Below, piece after piece: positions 45,429 through 54,372 of a stretch of DNA of 64,000 nucleotides. The stretch is taken from positions 310,001 to 374,000 of the forward strand of contig NZ_JABUAE010000002.1 of the NCBI RefSeq assembly GCF_013314535.1, read 5' to 3'. The first letter of the stretch is position 1, and the number at the start of each line of letters is the position of its first letter. Position numbers and translations under genes: made by a program. Under the pieces are notes generated by a model. The model was not told the DNA's origin. It was given only the letters and a program-made list of their open reading frames with translations, and did not search any database. The DNA is from Bacillus sp. Xin1. GTDB taxonomy: Bacteria; Bacillota; Bacilli; Bacillales; Bacillaceae_G.

Positions 45429-45778
45429 TTCGCGCAATACGCGGGCGCGATTACAGTCGAACATAATAAATCCGAAGAGATATTAACTGCAACAGAGCAT
45501 TTAGCAAACAAAATCGTAAATGAAAATGAAGTCTTCCCTACTGATATCGTGTCGGTTTTAATTTCTACGACTTTAATGCTAGTTTTCCTGCAGTGGCATT
45601 AAGACGTTTAGAAGGATTTACATATGTACCGGTGATATGCGTGAAAGAAATAGAAGTACCGAATGCTTTGCAGAAATGTATTCGTGTAATGATGACAGTC
45701 ATGACAAAAAAGTACAGTATGAAGTAAAGTATGTGTGTAGAAAAGGCAACTATACTTCGGCCTGATCTAATAGAATGA
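45425..45778 (+). pseudogene. aroH: Chorismate mutase AroH pseudogene (several indels)
   Basis: TTG 45425 with GAGGAGG upstream starts MIRAIRG, as AroH should. An extra base near 45446 (CGCGGGCGCG) then throws the frame. The next part, AITVEHNKSEEIL, reads in the second frame. At about 45570 a 7-nt loss returns to the first frame for FNASFPAVALRRLEG and QKCIRVMMTV. The frame shifts again near 45700 and back near 45735 for [13 protein letters not shown], ending at TGA 45776-45778. At least four indels make the product non-functional. Chorismate mutase fused to DAHP synthase elsewhere in Bacillus could compensate. Confidence 0.88.
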
Positions 45779-45792
45779 CAGGGGGAATCAAA

Positions 45793-46893
45793 ATGAGAGT
45801 AAAAGAGCAATTGTTAACTTTGAAAGCATATGTACCTGGCAAAAACATTGAAGAAGTAAAAAGAGAATATGGATTATCCAAAATTGTGAAATTAGCATCT
45901 AATGAAAACCCATTTGGTTGTTCAAAACGTGTAACGGAGGCTTTAGCTTCCTTAGGTACGCAATATGCTTTATATCCAGATGGAGCAGCTTTTGAACTTC
46001 GTGAAAAAGTAGCTGCGCACCTTCATGTGAAAGTAGAACAACTTTTGTTTGGTAGTGGATTAGATGAAGTCATTCAAATGATTAGCCGTGCTTTATTACA
46101 TAAAGGTACAAATGTTGTAATGGCGAACCCAACATTTTCACAATACTACCATCATGCTGTGATTGAAGGAGCAGAGGTTCGTGAAGTGCCACTCAAGGAT
46201 GGTATTCACGACTTGGATGCGATGCTTGAGAAAATTGATGAGAAAACACAAATTGTATGGATTTGTAATCCAAATAATCCAACAGGAACATATGTAGAAA
46301 AACAAAAATTACTTTCATTTTTAGAGGCAGTTCCGAAAAGGACCCTTGTCATTATGGATGAAGCATACTATGAATATGCAGGAGCAGAAGATTATCCGCA
46401 AACATTACCGCTTCTTGAAGAGTATGAAAACCTTATGGTGCTACGTACATTTTCAAAAGCATATGGTTTAGCTGCTTTTCGTATTGGTTATGCTGTAGGG
46501 AATGAAAAACTTATACAGCAATTAGAAGTAGCAAGACTACCATTTAATACGTCGACTATTGCGCAAGCTGTAGCCTCAGTTGCAATAGAAGATCAGGCGT
46601 TTTTACAAGAGTGTGTGAAGCAAAATGCCGAAGGATTAAATCAATATTATACATTCTGTAAGGAGTACGGCGTTTTCTATTATCCATCACAAACAAATTT
46701 CATCTTCTTAAAGCTCGGAATTCCTGGTAACGAAGCATTTGAGAGATTAATGCGAAAAGGGTATATTGTTCGTTCAGGCGCTGCGTTTGGTTTGCCTGAC
46801 GGTATTCGTATTACAGTTGGTTTAAAAGAAGAAAATGCTGAGATTATTGAATTACTTACGGAACTTGTAAAGAAAGAAGAGACATATTCTTAA
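45793..46893 (+). CDS. hisC: Histidinol-phosphate aminotransferase
   Basis: PLP-dependent aminotransferase for histidine synthesis, which in Bacillus also transaminates aromatic precursors. ASNENPFG, the [10 protein letters not shown] motif, and [15 protein letters not shown] with the PLP-binding lysine are present. ATG 45793 follows GGGGGA; 366 residues. In B. subtilis hisC lies between trpA and tyrA. Here the whole trp operon is absent before it and tyrA/aroE are absent after it. Confidence 0.94.
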   Translation: MRVKEQLLTLKAYVPGKNIEEVKREYGLSKIVKLASNENPFGCSKRVTEALASLGTQYALYPDGAAFELREKVAAHLHVKVEQLLFGSGLDEVIQMISRALLHKGTNVVMANPTFSQYYHHAVIEGAEVREVPLKDGIHDLDAMLEKIDEKTQIVWICNPNNPTGTYVEKQKLLSFLEAVPKRTLVIMDEAYYEYAGAEDYPQTLPLLEEYENLMVLRTFSKAYGLAAFRIGYAVGNEKLIQQLEVARLPFNTSTIAQAVASVAIEDQAFLQECVKQNAEGLNQYYTFCKEYGVFYYPSQTNFIFLKLGIPGNEAFERLMRKGYIVRSGAAFGLPDGIRITVGLKEENAEIIELLTELVKKEETYS

Positions 46894-46902
46894 AAATGGT
46901 AG

Positions 46903-46932
46903 CGGCTCCTATTAATAGGAGTCGTTTTCTTT
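46903..46932 (+). terminator. Terminator after hisC
   Basis: CGGCTCCTA pairs with TAGGAGTCG (one G-T pair) around TTAA and is followed by TTTTCTTTT. Confidence 0.75.
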
Positions 46933-46994
46933 TAGAATAAACATATTTGCACGATGAAGAAAAAAAGAAGTACAATAAAGATATATACATACAA

Positions 46995-47060
46995 ATTGAA
47001 AATAGTGATGCAGTCGCTGTATCCTATCCGAATTTTTTTGAGCAATTAGAATCTCTGTGA
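46995..47060 (+). pseudogene. 3' remnant of the EPSP synthase gene (aroE/aroA)
   Basis: The 22 codons read IENSDAVAVSYPNFFEQLES-L-stop. This matches the conserved C-terminus of EPSP synthases (...AVSVSYPxFFExL). No upstream part of the gene and no tyrA are found in the ~100 nt between hisC and this point. The most economical reading is one deletion that removed tyrA and almost all of aroE. A terminator follows the stop, as it would in the intact operon. Confidence 0.75.
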
Positions 47061-47063
47061 AGT

Positions 47064-47098
47064 AAAAGAATCTTTTCAGTTTGGAAAGATTCTTTTCT
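47064..47098 (+). terminator. Terminator following the EPSP synthase remnant
   Basis: AAAAGAATCTTT pairs with AAAGATTCTTTT around a 9-nt loop. Confidence 0.75.
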
Positions 47099-47182
47099 GC
47101 AGCCTTTTAGTTGCTTACATGACGACTGTTGTTTATGATTAATGAACAGAAGAGAATATTATAAGAGTTAAAGGAGACATTT

Positions 47183-48445
47183 ATGCAAAAGTTTGAACAG
47201 GCTGTTTCTTGCATTGAAAACGGCGAAGCAGAAAAAGGGTTAGAACAATTAAAAGAATTGGTAAAACAAGGGACGGACGAAGAGAAATATGATATTGCTC
47301 GTTACTACCATACACTTGGATTTATTGATGAATCGCTAGCGATTACAGAAGATTTACGGTTGTTATATCCCGAAGAAAGCGAGTTTACCATATTTTTAGC
47401 AGAATTATATATTGATTTAGATAAAGAAGATGAGGCAATCGAAGTACTCCATGATATCCCTGAAGATGATGAACTATATGTCCAATCTTTATTACTTGTG
47501 GCGGATCTATTCCAAATGCAGGGGTTCGATGATGTTGCAGAGCAAAAACTATTAAAAGCAAAAGAAATGATGCCAGAAGAGTCTGTTATTACTTTTGGAC
47601 TAGCGGAACTTTATAGCAGTAAAGGTGAAGAGCAAAAAGCGATTGCTTATTATCAGTCATTACTTTCTGAGCACAAAGTAATGGGTGGTGTTGTGATTGC
47701 CCTACGCCTAGCTGAAACGCTAAGTGCAATTGGAAACTGGGAAGAAGCAATTACATATTATGAAGAAGGATTAGAAGAACAGAAAGATATTCATTCTTTA
47801 TTTGGCTATGCATTTACACTTTATCAAGGTGAAGAGTATCAAAGGTCGATTGGAGCTTGGCAAGAATTAAAAGAATTAGATCCAGAATATGCATCGTTAT
47901 ATATGTATTTAGCTAAATGCTATGAAAAAGAAGGAATGCTTCAAGAAAGCTATGAAACACTTCATGAAGGCATTAAAATTGATGAGTTATCCGTGCCACT
48001 TTATGTAGAACTTGCAAATATTGCAGCGAAGATAGGGAAATTAGGAGAAGCTGAAGAATTGCTTCAAAAAGCATTGCAGCTTGACCCGGGACATTTAGGT
48101 GCGATATTAAAATATGCATATATCTTAAAAGAACAAGAAAAATATGAAGAGTTAATCGCTGTTGTAGAAAATGCAATGGACAGTGGAGAGCAAGATACAC
48201 AATTACTTTGGGATTTGGCATTTGCTAAAAAACAATTAGAAATGTATTCTGATGCATTAAAACACTATGAGAGTGCATATACTTCTTTTAAGAATCATCC
48301 AGATTTCTTGGAAGAGTACGGTTATTTCTTATTAGAAGAAGGGTTACGAAAAGAAGCGAAAGAAGTATTTACACGCTTATTACAACTGGACCCGACACAA
48401 ATTCACATCGAAGAATTGCTATATAATTTAGAGGATTTTTCATAA
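47183..48445 (+). CDS. ypiA: Tetratricopeptide repeat protein YpiA
   Basis: A 420-residue acidic, all-helical protein with about ten TPR units (for example DIARYYHTLGFIDESLAITED, then LAKCYEKEGMLQESYETLHE). No enzymatic domain and no membrane segment. TPR arrays mediate protein contacts; the partner is not known. AAAGGAGAC precedes ATG 47183. The gene order ypiA-ypiB-ypiF-qcrABC is that of B. subtilis, though the upstream aroE is gone. Confidence 0.88.
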   Translation: MQKFEQAVSCIENGEAEKGLEQLKELVKQGTDEEKYDIARYYHTLGFIDESLAITEDLRLLYPEESEFTIFLAELYIDLDKEDEAIEVLHDIPEDDELYVQSLLLVADLFQMQGFDDVAEQKLLKAKEMMPEESVITFGLAELYSSKGEEQKAIAYYQSLLSEHKVMGGVVIALRLAETLSAIGNWEEAITYYEEGLEEQKDIHSLFGYAFTLYQGEEYQRSIGAWQELKELDPEYASLYMYLAKCYEKEGMLQESYETLHEGIKIDELSVPLYVELANIAAKIGKLGEAEELLQKALQLDPGHLGAILKYAYILKEQEKYEELIAVVENAMDSGEQDTQLLWDLAFAKKQLEMYSDALKHYESAYTSFKNHPDFLEEYGYFLLEEGLRKEAKEVFTRLLQLDPTQIHIEELLYNLEDFS

Positions 48446-48488
48446 GTTGGAAGGAAAGTGAATGCTGCTTCTTGAATTTAAAAAATAA

Positions 48489-49058
<570 letters not shown>

Positions 49059-49091
49059 GGAATGTTAATTTTGACAATTTTCCGACCGTTT

Positions 49092-49130
49092 AAAGAAAAA
49101 CTACCTATATTGGGTAGTTTTTCTTTTTTT
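49092..49130 (+). terminator. Terminator after ypiB
   Basis: AAAGAAAAACTACC pairs with GGGTAGTTTTTCTTT across a 6-nt loop and is followed by a T run. Confidence 0.9.
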
Positions 49131-49210
49131 ACCTGTTTTAGTATGGTTTAATAGATATAAAGTGAAAGTTCTGTCATTTGAAAAAGGAATACTAGGTAAA
49201 GGGGGGAATT

Positions 49211-49675
49211 ATGGTGAAATGGGTTGTAAAAGATGCAGAGCAATTTGAACAAGCTAGAGAGTATGTGGATACTGGTATTATACCCCTTCTTTCTATTTCA
49301 GTAACAAAAGAAATGAAGAGTATTGTAGAACAAGGGGAATTTATTGAAACTTTAAGTAGGGAGTTAGAAAGAGAATATAAAGGAAGGGTGTTTCTACTAC
49401 CTCCGTTTACTTATTTACTTGAACAACAAAAGAGGGAGCTAGGGCGTCTGCAAGATTGGACAAATCACTTACAAGAGCAAGGATTAAAACATATTGCTTA
49501 TGTTACAAGTGACTTTTCATGGAAAGAGGCTGAAACTGCATTGTCAGGTCATTTATTTTGGTTACCTGCTTTATCACTAGAAGAGTTTAGCGATCAAGCA
49601 AAAAGAGAAGTAATTCATGCGCATGTAAAAAATATAATGGTTTTATTGACAGAAAAGTGGGAAAATAAAAAATAA
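49211..49675 (+). CDS. ypiF: YpiF, DUF2487 family protein
   Basis: A 154-residue soluble protein (MVKWVVKDAEQFEQAREYVD; FLLPPFTYLL near residue 60). The size and position just before qcrA identify it with B. subtilis YpiF. No known motif. AAAGGGGGGAA precedes ATG 49211. A GTG immediately after the ATG could also start translation. Proximity to qcrABC hints at a link to the bc complex (inference). Confidence 0.8.
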   Translation: MVKWVVKDAEQFEQAREYVDTGIIPLLSISVTKEMKSIVEQGEFIETLSRELEREYKGRVFLLPPFTYLLEQQKRELGRLQDWTNHLQEQGLKHIAYVTSDFSWKEAETALSGHLFWLPALSLEEFSDQAKREVIHAHVKNIMVLLTEKWENKK

Positions 49676-49812
49676 GCAGATAGTTCTTATGATTATGAGT
49701 AGTATGATATTGACCTGCGCATGTGGGTATTATATCATGATAGTGTCCTAGTTTTTATTTTTATACTGTTTTGTCACGAGGGGACAATTTCTGATAGAGG
49801 GGGGAAATTTTC

Positions 49813-50325
49813 GTGAGCGAGAAAGAACATCGTGTGTCAAGAAGACAATTTTTGAACTACACGCTTACAGGTGTAGGAGGTTTTATGGCAGCTGGAATTT
49901 TAATGCCGATGACGCGTTTTGCACTTGATCCAGTTTTAAGGAAAGAAGCAGGGGGAGATATGGTTGCTGTTGCACAAGTGAAAGAGATTTCAGCAGAACC
50001 AAAACGCTTCGACTTTAAAGTGAAACAAGTTGATGGTTGGTATAAGTCAGAAGAACCAAAATCAGCGTGGGTGTATAAAAATGAAAGCGGCGACATTGTA
50101 GCATTATCTCCGGTGTGTAAACATTTAGGATGTACGGTAAACTGGAATTCGGACAAGAGTCATCCAAATCAATTCTTTTGTCCTTGTCACGCGGGGCGTT
50201 ATACGAAAGATGGTGTGAATGTGAAGGGGACTCCACCGCTCGCACCGCTTGATTTGTATGAAGCAAAAGTAAAGGATGGAACGCTTTATCTAGGTAAAGC
50301 AAAGCCACAAGGGGGTGCGAAATAG
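49813..50325 (+). CDS. qcrA: Menaquinol:cytochrome c reductase, Rieske iron-sulfur subunit
   Basis: Rieske protein of the bc complex. The [2Fe-2S] ligands are in CKHLGC (Cys102, His104) and CPCH (Cys123, His126), with Cys107 and Cys125 forming the disulfide. The N-terminus carries a twin-arginine-like signal anchor (SRRQFLNYTLTGVGG) at residues 9-30. GTG 49813 is 7 nt after GGGGGGAA. qcrB begins directly after the stop codon. Confidence 0.96.
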   Translation: MSEKEHRVSRRQFLNYTLTGVGGFMAAGILMPMTRFALDPVLRKEAGGDMVAVAQVKEISAEPKRFDFKVKQVDGWYKSEEPKSAWVYKNESGDIVALSPVCKHLGCTVNWNSDKSHPNQFFCPCHAGRYTKDGVNVKGTPPLAPLDLYEAKVKDGTLYLGKAKPQGGAK

Positions 50326-51000
50326 ATGCTAAATAAAATTTATGATTGGGTGGACGAGAGGCTGGATATTACACCAATATGGCGTGATATTGCAGACCAT
50401 GAAGTGCCAGAGCATGTAAACCCAGCGCATCACTTTTCAGCATTTGTCTATTGCTTTGGAGGGCTAACATTCTTCGTCACTGTGATTCAAATTTTATCAG
50501 GTATGTTTTTAACAATGTATTATGTGCCTGATATTAAAAATGCTTGGGAATCCGTTTATTATTTACAAAATGAAGTTGCATATGGGCAAATTGTTCGTGG
50601 CATGCATCATTGGGGTGCCAGCCTTGTAATTGTAATGATGTTTTTACATACACTTAGGGTTTTCTTCCAAGGTGCATATAAGAAACCTCGTGAATTAAAT
50701 TGGATTGTCGGTGTTCTTATTTTCTTTGTTATGTTAGGTCTTGGTTTTACCGGATATTTATTACCATGGGATATGAAAGCGTTATTTGCAACAAAAGTAG
50801 GGATTCAAATCGCGGAGCAAACACCGCTTATCGGCCCTTATATTAAAACATTACTTGCTGGTCATTCCGAAATTGTCGGGGCTCAAACATTAACTCGCTT
50901 CTTTGCTATTCACGTCTTCTTCTTACCAGCAGCACTTCTAGGCTTAATGGCCTTCCACTTCATCATGATTCGCAAACAAGGTATTTCTGGTCCGCTATAA
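50326..51000 (+). CDS. qcrB: Menaquinol:cytochrome c reductase, cytochrome b subunit
   Basis: Cytochrome b6-type subunit binding two b haems and, in Bacillus, a covalent c-type haem through the cysteine in FVYCFGG near residue 43. Histidine ligands lie in MHHWGASLVI and FAIHVFFLPAALLGLMAFH. It has four membrane segments in 224 residues. ATG 50326 immediately follows the qcrA stop, with the ribosome site GGGGGTG inside qcrA. Confidence 0.96.
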   Translation: MLNKIYDWVDERLDITPIWRDIADHEVPEHVNPAHHFSAFVYCFGGLTFFVTVIQILSGMFLTMYYVPDIKNAWESVYYLQNEVAYGQIVRGMHHWGASLVIVMMFLHTLRVFFQGAYKKPRELNWIVGVLIFFVMLGLGFTGYLLPWDMKALFATKVGIQIAEQTPLIGPYIKTLLAGHSEIVGAQTLTRFFAIHVFFLPAALLGLMAFHFIMIRKQGISGPL

Positions 51001-51053
51001 GAGATTGCTAATTTAAAAGAATAGGAGAAAAACTGAATTGAAGGAGGGAGATT

Positions 51054-51821
51054 ATGCATCGCGGCAAAGGGATGAAGTTTGTGGGAGATTCACGAGTACC
51101 TGTTGCACGTAAACCGAATATCCCGAAAGATTATTCTGAATACCCAGGGAAAACAGAAGCGTTTTGGCCGAACTTCTTATTGAAAGAATGGATGGTTGGT
51201 GCGGTTTTTTTAATCGGTTATTTATGTTTAACGGTGGCGCACCCGTCACCACTTGAGAGAATGGCGGATCCTACAGATGCAGGATATATACCACTTCCAG
51301 ACTGGTACTTCTTATTTTTATATCAATTGTTAAAATACTCATATGCATCAGGTCCGTTTACTGTAATTGGCGCGTTTATTATGCCAGGGATTGCATTTGG
51401 AGCATTGTTATTGGCACCATTTCTCGATCGAGGTCCTGAAAGACGTCCATTGAAACGTCCAGTTGCAACTGGATTTATGCTTCTAGCAATTGCTTCTATC
51501 ATCTTTTTAACATGGGAATCTGTGGCGCATCACGACTGGGAAGCTGCAAAAAAACAAGGTGCGATTGTTAAAACGGTTCAAGTTGATAAAAATGAAGAAG
51601 GTTATAAACTTTTGCAAAAAAATACGTGTTTAACATGTCACGGTGATAACTTACAAGGTGGTGCTGCAGCGCCGGCACTACAAAACTTAACGTTAAAACC
51701 AGAGGAAATTGCAAAGATTGCGAAAGATGGAAAAGGTGCAATGCCTAAAGGGGTATTTAAAGGCACGGATGAAGAGCTAAAAAAACTTTCAGAGTTCATT
51801 GCGAAATATAATAAAAAATAA
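51054..51821 (+). CDS. qcrC: Menaquinol:cytochrome c reductase, cytochrome b/c subunit
   Basis: A fusion of a subunit IV-like membrane part (three hydrophobic segments, residues 40-165) with a C-terminal cytochrome c domain. The haem-binding CLTCH is at about 182-186 and the methionine ligand probably lies in KGAMPKGVF. It has 255 residues. GGAGGGAG precedes ATG 51054. Its maturation needs the ResABC system encoded 45 kb upstream. Confidence 0.96.
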   Translation: MHRGKGMKFVGDSRVPVARKPNIPKDYSEYPGKTEAFWPNFLLKEWMVGAVFLIGYLCLTVAHPSPLERMADPTDAGYIPLPDWYFLFLYQLLKYSYASGPFTVIGAFIMPGIAFGALLLAPFLDRGPERRPLKRPVATGFMLLAIASIIFLTWESVAHHDWEAAKKQGAIVKTVQVDKNEEGYKLLQKNTCLTCHGDNLQGGAAAPALQNLTLKPEEIAKIAKDGKGAMPKGVFKGTDEELKKLSEFIAKYNKK

Positions 51822-51826
51822 GAGAG

Positions 51827-51858
51827 AGCTGACTACAATTTTTGTAGTCAGCTTTTCT
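51827..51858 (+). terminator. Terminator of the qcr operon
   Basis: AGCTGACTACAA pairs perfectly with TTGTAGTCAGCT and is followed by TTTTCTATTT. Confidence 0.85.
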
Positions 51859-51945
51859 ATTTAGAAGAAAAAGTTTGGTATAATATATAAGTACATTTTG
51901 ATGTAATAAAGAACTACTATAGTTGAAAGGTGTTGTACAGGTAGA

Positions 51946-52536
51946 TTGGCTTATTTGTATGCTGTATTAAGGCAACGTTCCGTTTTATTATGTTTGCTTA
52001 TTACTAACATTTTAGGGACAATATATGGATTTATTTGGTATGGAGATCAACTGATGGAAACTTCAGTTATATTTTGGCCATTTGTTCCTGATAGTCCGAT
52101 TGCAAGTTTCTTTTTTGTTTTTGTGTTACTGGCCTTTTTATACAATAAAAATTGGGGATTAATAGAAGCTTTTGCAATCGTTTCCTTAATGAAATATGGT
52201 ATATGGGCTGTTGTTGTAAATGGTATTATGTTTATGGTTAAGGGAGACCTTGGGTTTATTGGGTATATGTTGGTGCTTTCTCATTTTGCAATGGCTGTAC
52301 AAGGTTTACTGTATGCTCCGTTTTATCGTATAAAAAAATGGCATTTTATTGTGGTGAGTATATGGACGTTACATAACGATGTAATCGATTATTTGTTTTG
52401 GCAAATGCCAAGATATGGTATCATGCATTTGTTCGTAGAACAAATCGGTTATTTTACATTTTGGCTAAGTATTGTTGTGCTAGCTATTACATATTATTGT
52501 TGTTTGAGAAGGAATCGAAAGCAGTTTTCACTATGA
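51946..52536 (+). CDS. ypjA: DUF1405 membrane protein YpjA
   Basis: A 196-residue integral membrane protein with about six hydrophobic segments. The segment WPFVPDSPIASFFFVF and the later SLMKYGIWAVVVNG are typical of the YpjA/DUF1405 family. The best start is TTG 51946; AAGGTG lies a little far upstream (13 nt), so the exact start is uncertain. Position after qcrC matches B. subtilis. Function unknown. Confidence 0.82.
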   Translation: MAYLYAVLRQRSVLLCLLITNILGTIYGFIWYGDQLMETSVIFWPFVPDSPIASFFFVFVLLAFLYNKNWGLIEAFAIVSLMKYGIWAVVVNGIMFMVKGDLGFIGYMLVLSHFAMAVQGLLYAPFYRIKKWHFIVVSIWTLHNDVIDYLFWQMPRYGIMHLFVEQIGYFTFWLSIVVLAITYYCCLRRNRKQFSL

Positions 52537-52563
52537 ATTTAAATAAAGAATTGGGGAAAATAA

Positions 52564-53250
52564 ATGAAGGAAAATAAGCTAGGGATAAGAGTGCTAGATA
52601 GTTTTATAAATTCCATTGTTGCATATTGTATAGCATTTTTTATTTTTGCACTTGCAACTACAATTGTTGTATACGGAAAATGGTTATATTATGCAGATAT
52701 AAACTTTTTAAATATACCAGATTTGGCTAATATGACAGAGTTAGAGATTAAGAAAAATTATGATGCACTAATTACGTATCTCTCTCCTTTTTACCAAGGG
52801 GTATTACAGTTTCCTACATTAGATATGTCAACAAATGGAAGAATTCATTTTATTGATGTGAAAAATATTTTAGTGAACATTCAATATGGAATGTGTATGG
52901 CGCTCATGATTGCTTTACTGGGCGGATGGTATTTATTACGTAAACGAAAAGTAAGATTTTTATTACATGGCGCAATTTTGACTATTATATTTCCGATTGC
53001 ACTTGTTTTACCCATTATAATTAATTTTGAAAAGAGTTTTGTTCTATTTCATAAACTTCTTTTTAGTAATGATTATTGGCAATTTGATAGCGAAAAGGAT
53101 CCCGTTATTCTCATGTTACCAGAACAATTTTTCATGCATGCAGCATGTGCCATTTTGTTATTCATTTTATGCGGTAGCGCTGTTTGTTATTTTATGTATC
53201 GTTATTTACGAAAAAAGGAAAGAGCTTCAATGAACCATCTTAGTTCATAA
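52564..53250 (+). CDS. TIGR01906-type (DUF1461) membrane protein
   Basis: A 228-residue protein with four hydrophobic segments (about 15-40, 110-125, 135-155 and 192-212). The family marks FLNIPDLANMTELEIKKNYD, IHFIDVKNI and LPEQFFMHA are present. This family is common in lactobacilli and clostridia and is not at this place in B. subtilis, so it is an insertion between ypjA and ypjB. It is followed directly by a bcr1 element. No function known. Confidence 0.75.
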   Translation: MKENKLGIRVLDSFINSIVAYCIAFFIFALATTIVVYGKWLYYADINFLNIPDLANMTELEIKKNYDALITYLSPFYQGVLQFPTLDMSTNGRIHFIDVKNILVNIQYGMCMALMIALLGGWYLLRKRKVRFLLHGAILTIIFPIALVLPIIINFEKSFVLFHKLLFSNDYWQFDSEKDPVILMLPEQFFMHAACAILLFILCGSAVCYFMYRYLRKKERASMNHLSS

Positions 53251-53401
53251 AGAAAACCTTTAAGTGGGGTTTCATTTATCTCCCACTGATTATTAGTCCT
53301 CACGAATCGGGCTTTTACGGACAGTTCATCTCCCGCCTAACTTCTTTGTTTTTGCAGAATTGTGTGGTGGGAGTCTTACTGTCCTAAAATAGCGGGATAA
53401 A
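53247..53401 (-). repeat. Full-length bcr1 repeat element (155 bp)
   Basis: On the minus strand the element starts TTTATCCCGCTATTTTAGGA, contains GGACAGTAAGACTCCCACC and ends TTTTCTTTAT. TTTAT ends and the 155-bp length agree with the published bcr1 element of the B. cereus group. The right end overlaps the stop codon of the preceding gene. Confidence 0.8.
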
Positions 53402-53478
53402 ATATTTTTCAGCTTCGTTCTGTTCTATTCTTGTCCACCTTAACATATTTTGTACTAGTAGTTATAGGGGGGACCGGA

Positions 53479-54267
53479 ATGAAGAGAGTCTTAATTGGAA
53501 TGATAGCATTTCTGATTATATTGCTTCCAGTACGTATATACGCTGAAAAATGGGATGAGTTGACGGGGCTATTAGATGATTCCTTACAACTTGTAAAACA
53601 AGAAGAATATGAGAAAGCAACGCAAGTATTACAGCATTTCTCAGAGCAATTTGTATTACGAGAGAATGAAAAAGAGAATGAGCTAACACCTATACATTTT
53701 CGGGTAATTTCTTTAGCGTATGACAAAGCGCAACAATCACTTGGAGAAGAAAGTGTAGATCGTCAAATAAAAATAGATGATGTATTGGCCTTACAACTGG
53801 TGGTGGATGCGGAAGTGTCTAAGTATCAACCGCTTTGGATAGAAAGAGAAGGACGGGTTATGGGGGCTTTTGCTAAAGTCGAAAAGGCACTTCAAGTAGA
53901 AGATGACGAACGTTTCCAACAATCGCTAAATACATTTCTACATGAATTTGGTGTGATTTATCCAAGTTTAATGATTGCGTTGCCAGAAAATCAATCACAG
54001 CGTGTAAATGCTCATCTATCGTATTTGGATGAATTTCGTAACGTCATGTTAAAAAATAAAAGTGGGCAAACGCAATTAGGAATTATAAAAGAGGATTTAC
54101 AAAAAATATTTCAAACAGCAAAAAAAGATGAAGTGGATTCTTCTCTCATATGGTTTATGACAATTACAGGTGGACTTATTTTCTTCACATTAACATACGT
54201 CGGTTGGAGAAAGTATAAGGGAGAGAAAGCAAAACGTACTAGTGGGATACATTCTAAAAACCGGTAA
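53479..54267 (+). CDS. ypjB: Sporulation protein YpjB
   Basis: A 262-residue exported protein. Residues 1-23 form a signal peptide (MKRVLIGMIAFLIILLPVRIYA), the middle is helical and acidic, and a membrane anchor lies at about 228-250 with a basic tail. This architecture and the position between ypjA and dapB fit SpoYpjB of B. subtilis. GGGGGGA precedes ATG 53479; the longer frame from 53431 lacks a ribosome site. Confidence 0.85.
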   Translation: MKRVLIGMIAFLIILLPVRIYAEKWDELTGLLDDSLQLVKQEEYEKATQVLQHFSEQFVLRENEKENELTPIHFRVISLAYDKAQQSLGEESVDRQIKIDDVLALQLVVDAEVSKYQPLWIEREGRVMGAFAKVEKALQVEDDERFQQSLNTFLHEFGVIYPSLMIALPENQSQRVNAHLSYLDEFRNVMLKNKSGQTQLGIIKEDLQKIFQTAKKDEVDSSLIWFMTITGGLIFFTLTYVGWRKYKGEKAKRTSGIHSKNR

Positions 54268-54304
54268 GGTTACGAATTTAGATACGAATTGTAAGGTTTC
54301 TTTA

Positions 54305-54333
54305 TTGACAATGTGTAAAGAAGAAAATAGAAT
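54305..54333 (+). promoter_or_regulatory. Sigma-A promoter of the YugP-like gene
   Basis: A perfect -35 TTGACA (54305-54310), a 17-bp spacer and a -10 TAGAAT (54328-54333) lie 40 bp before the gene. Confidence 0.75.
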
Positions 54334-54372
54334 GGAAAGTACTAATAATTACGACTTCAATGGAGGTTCATG

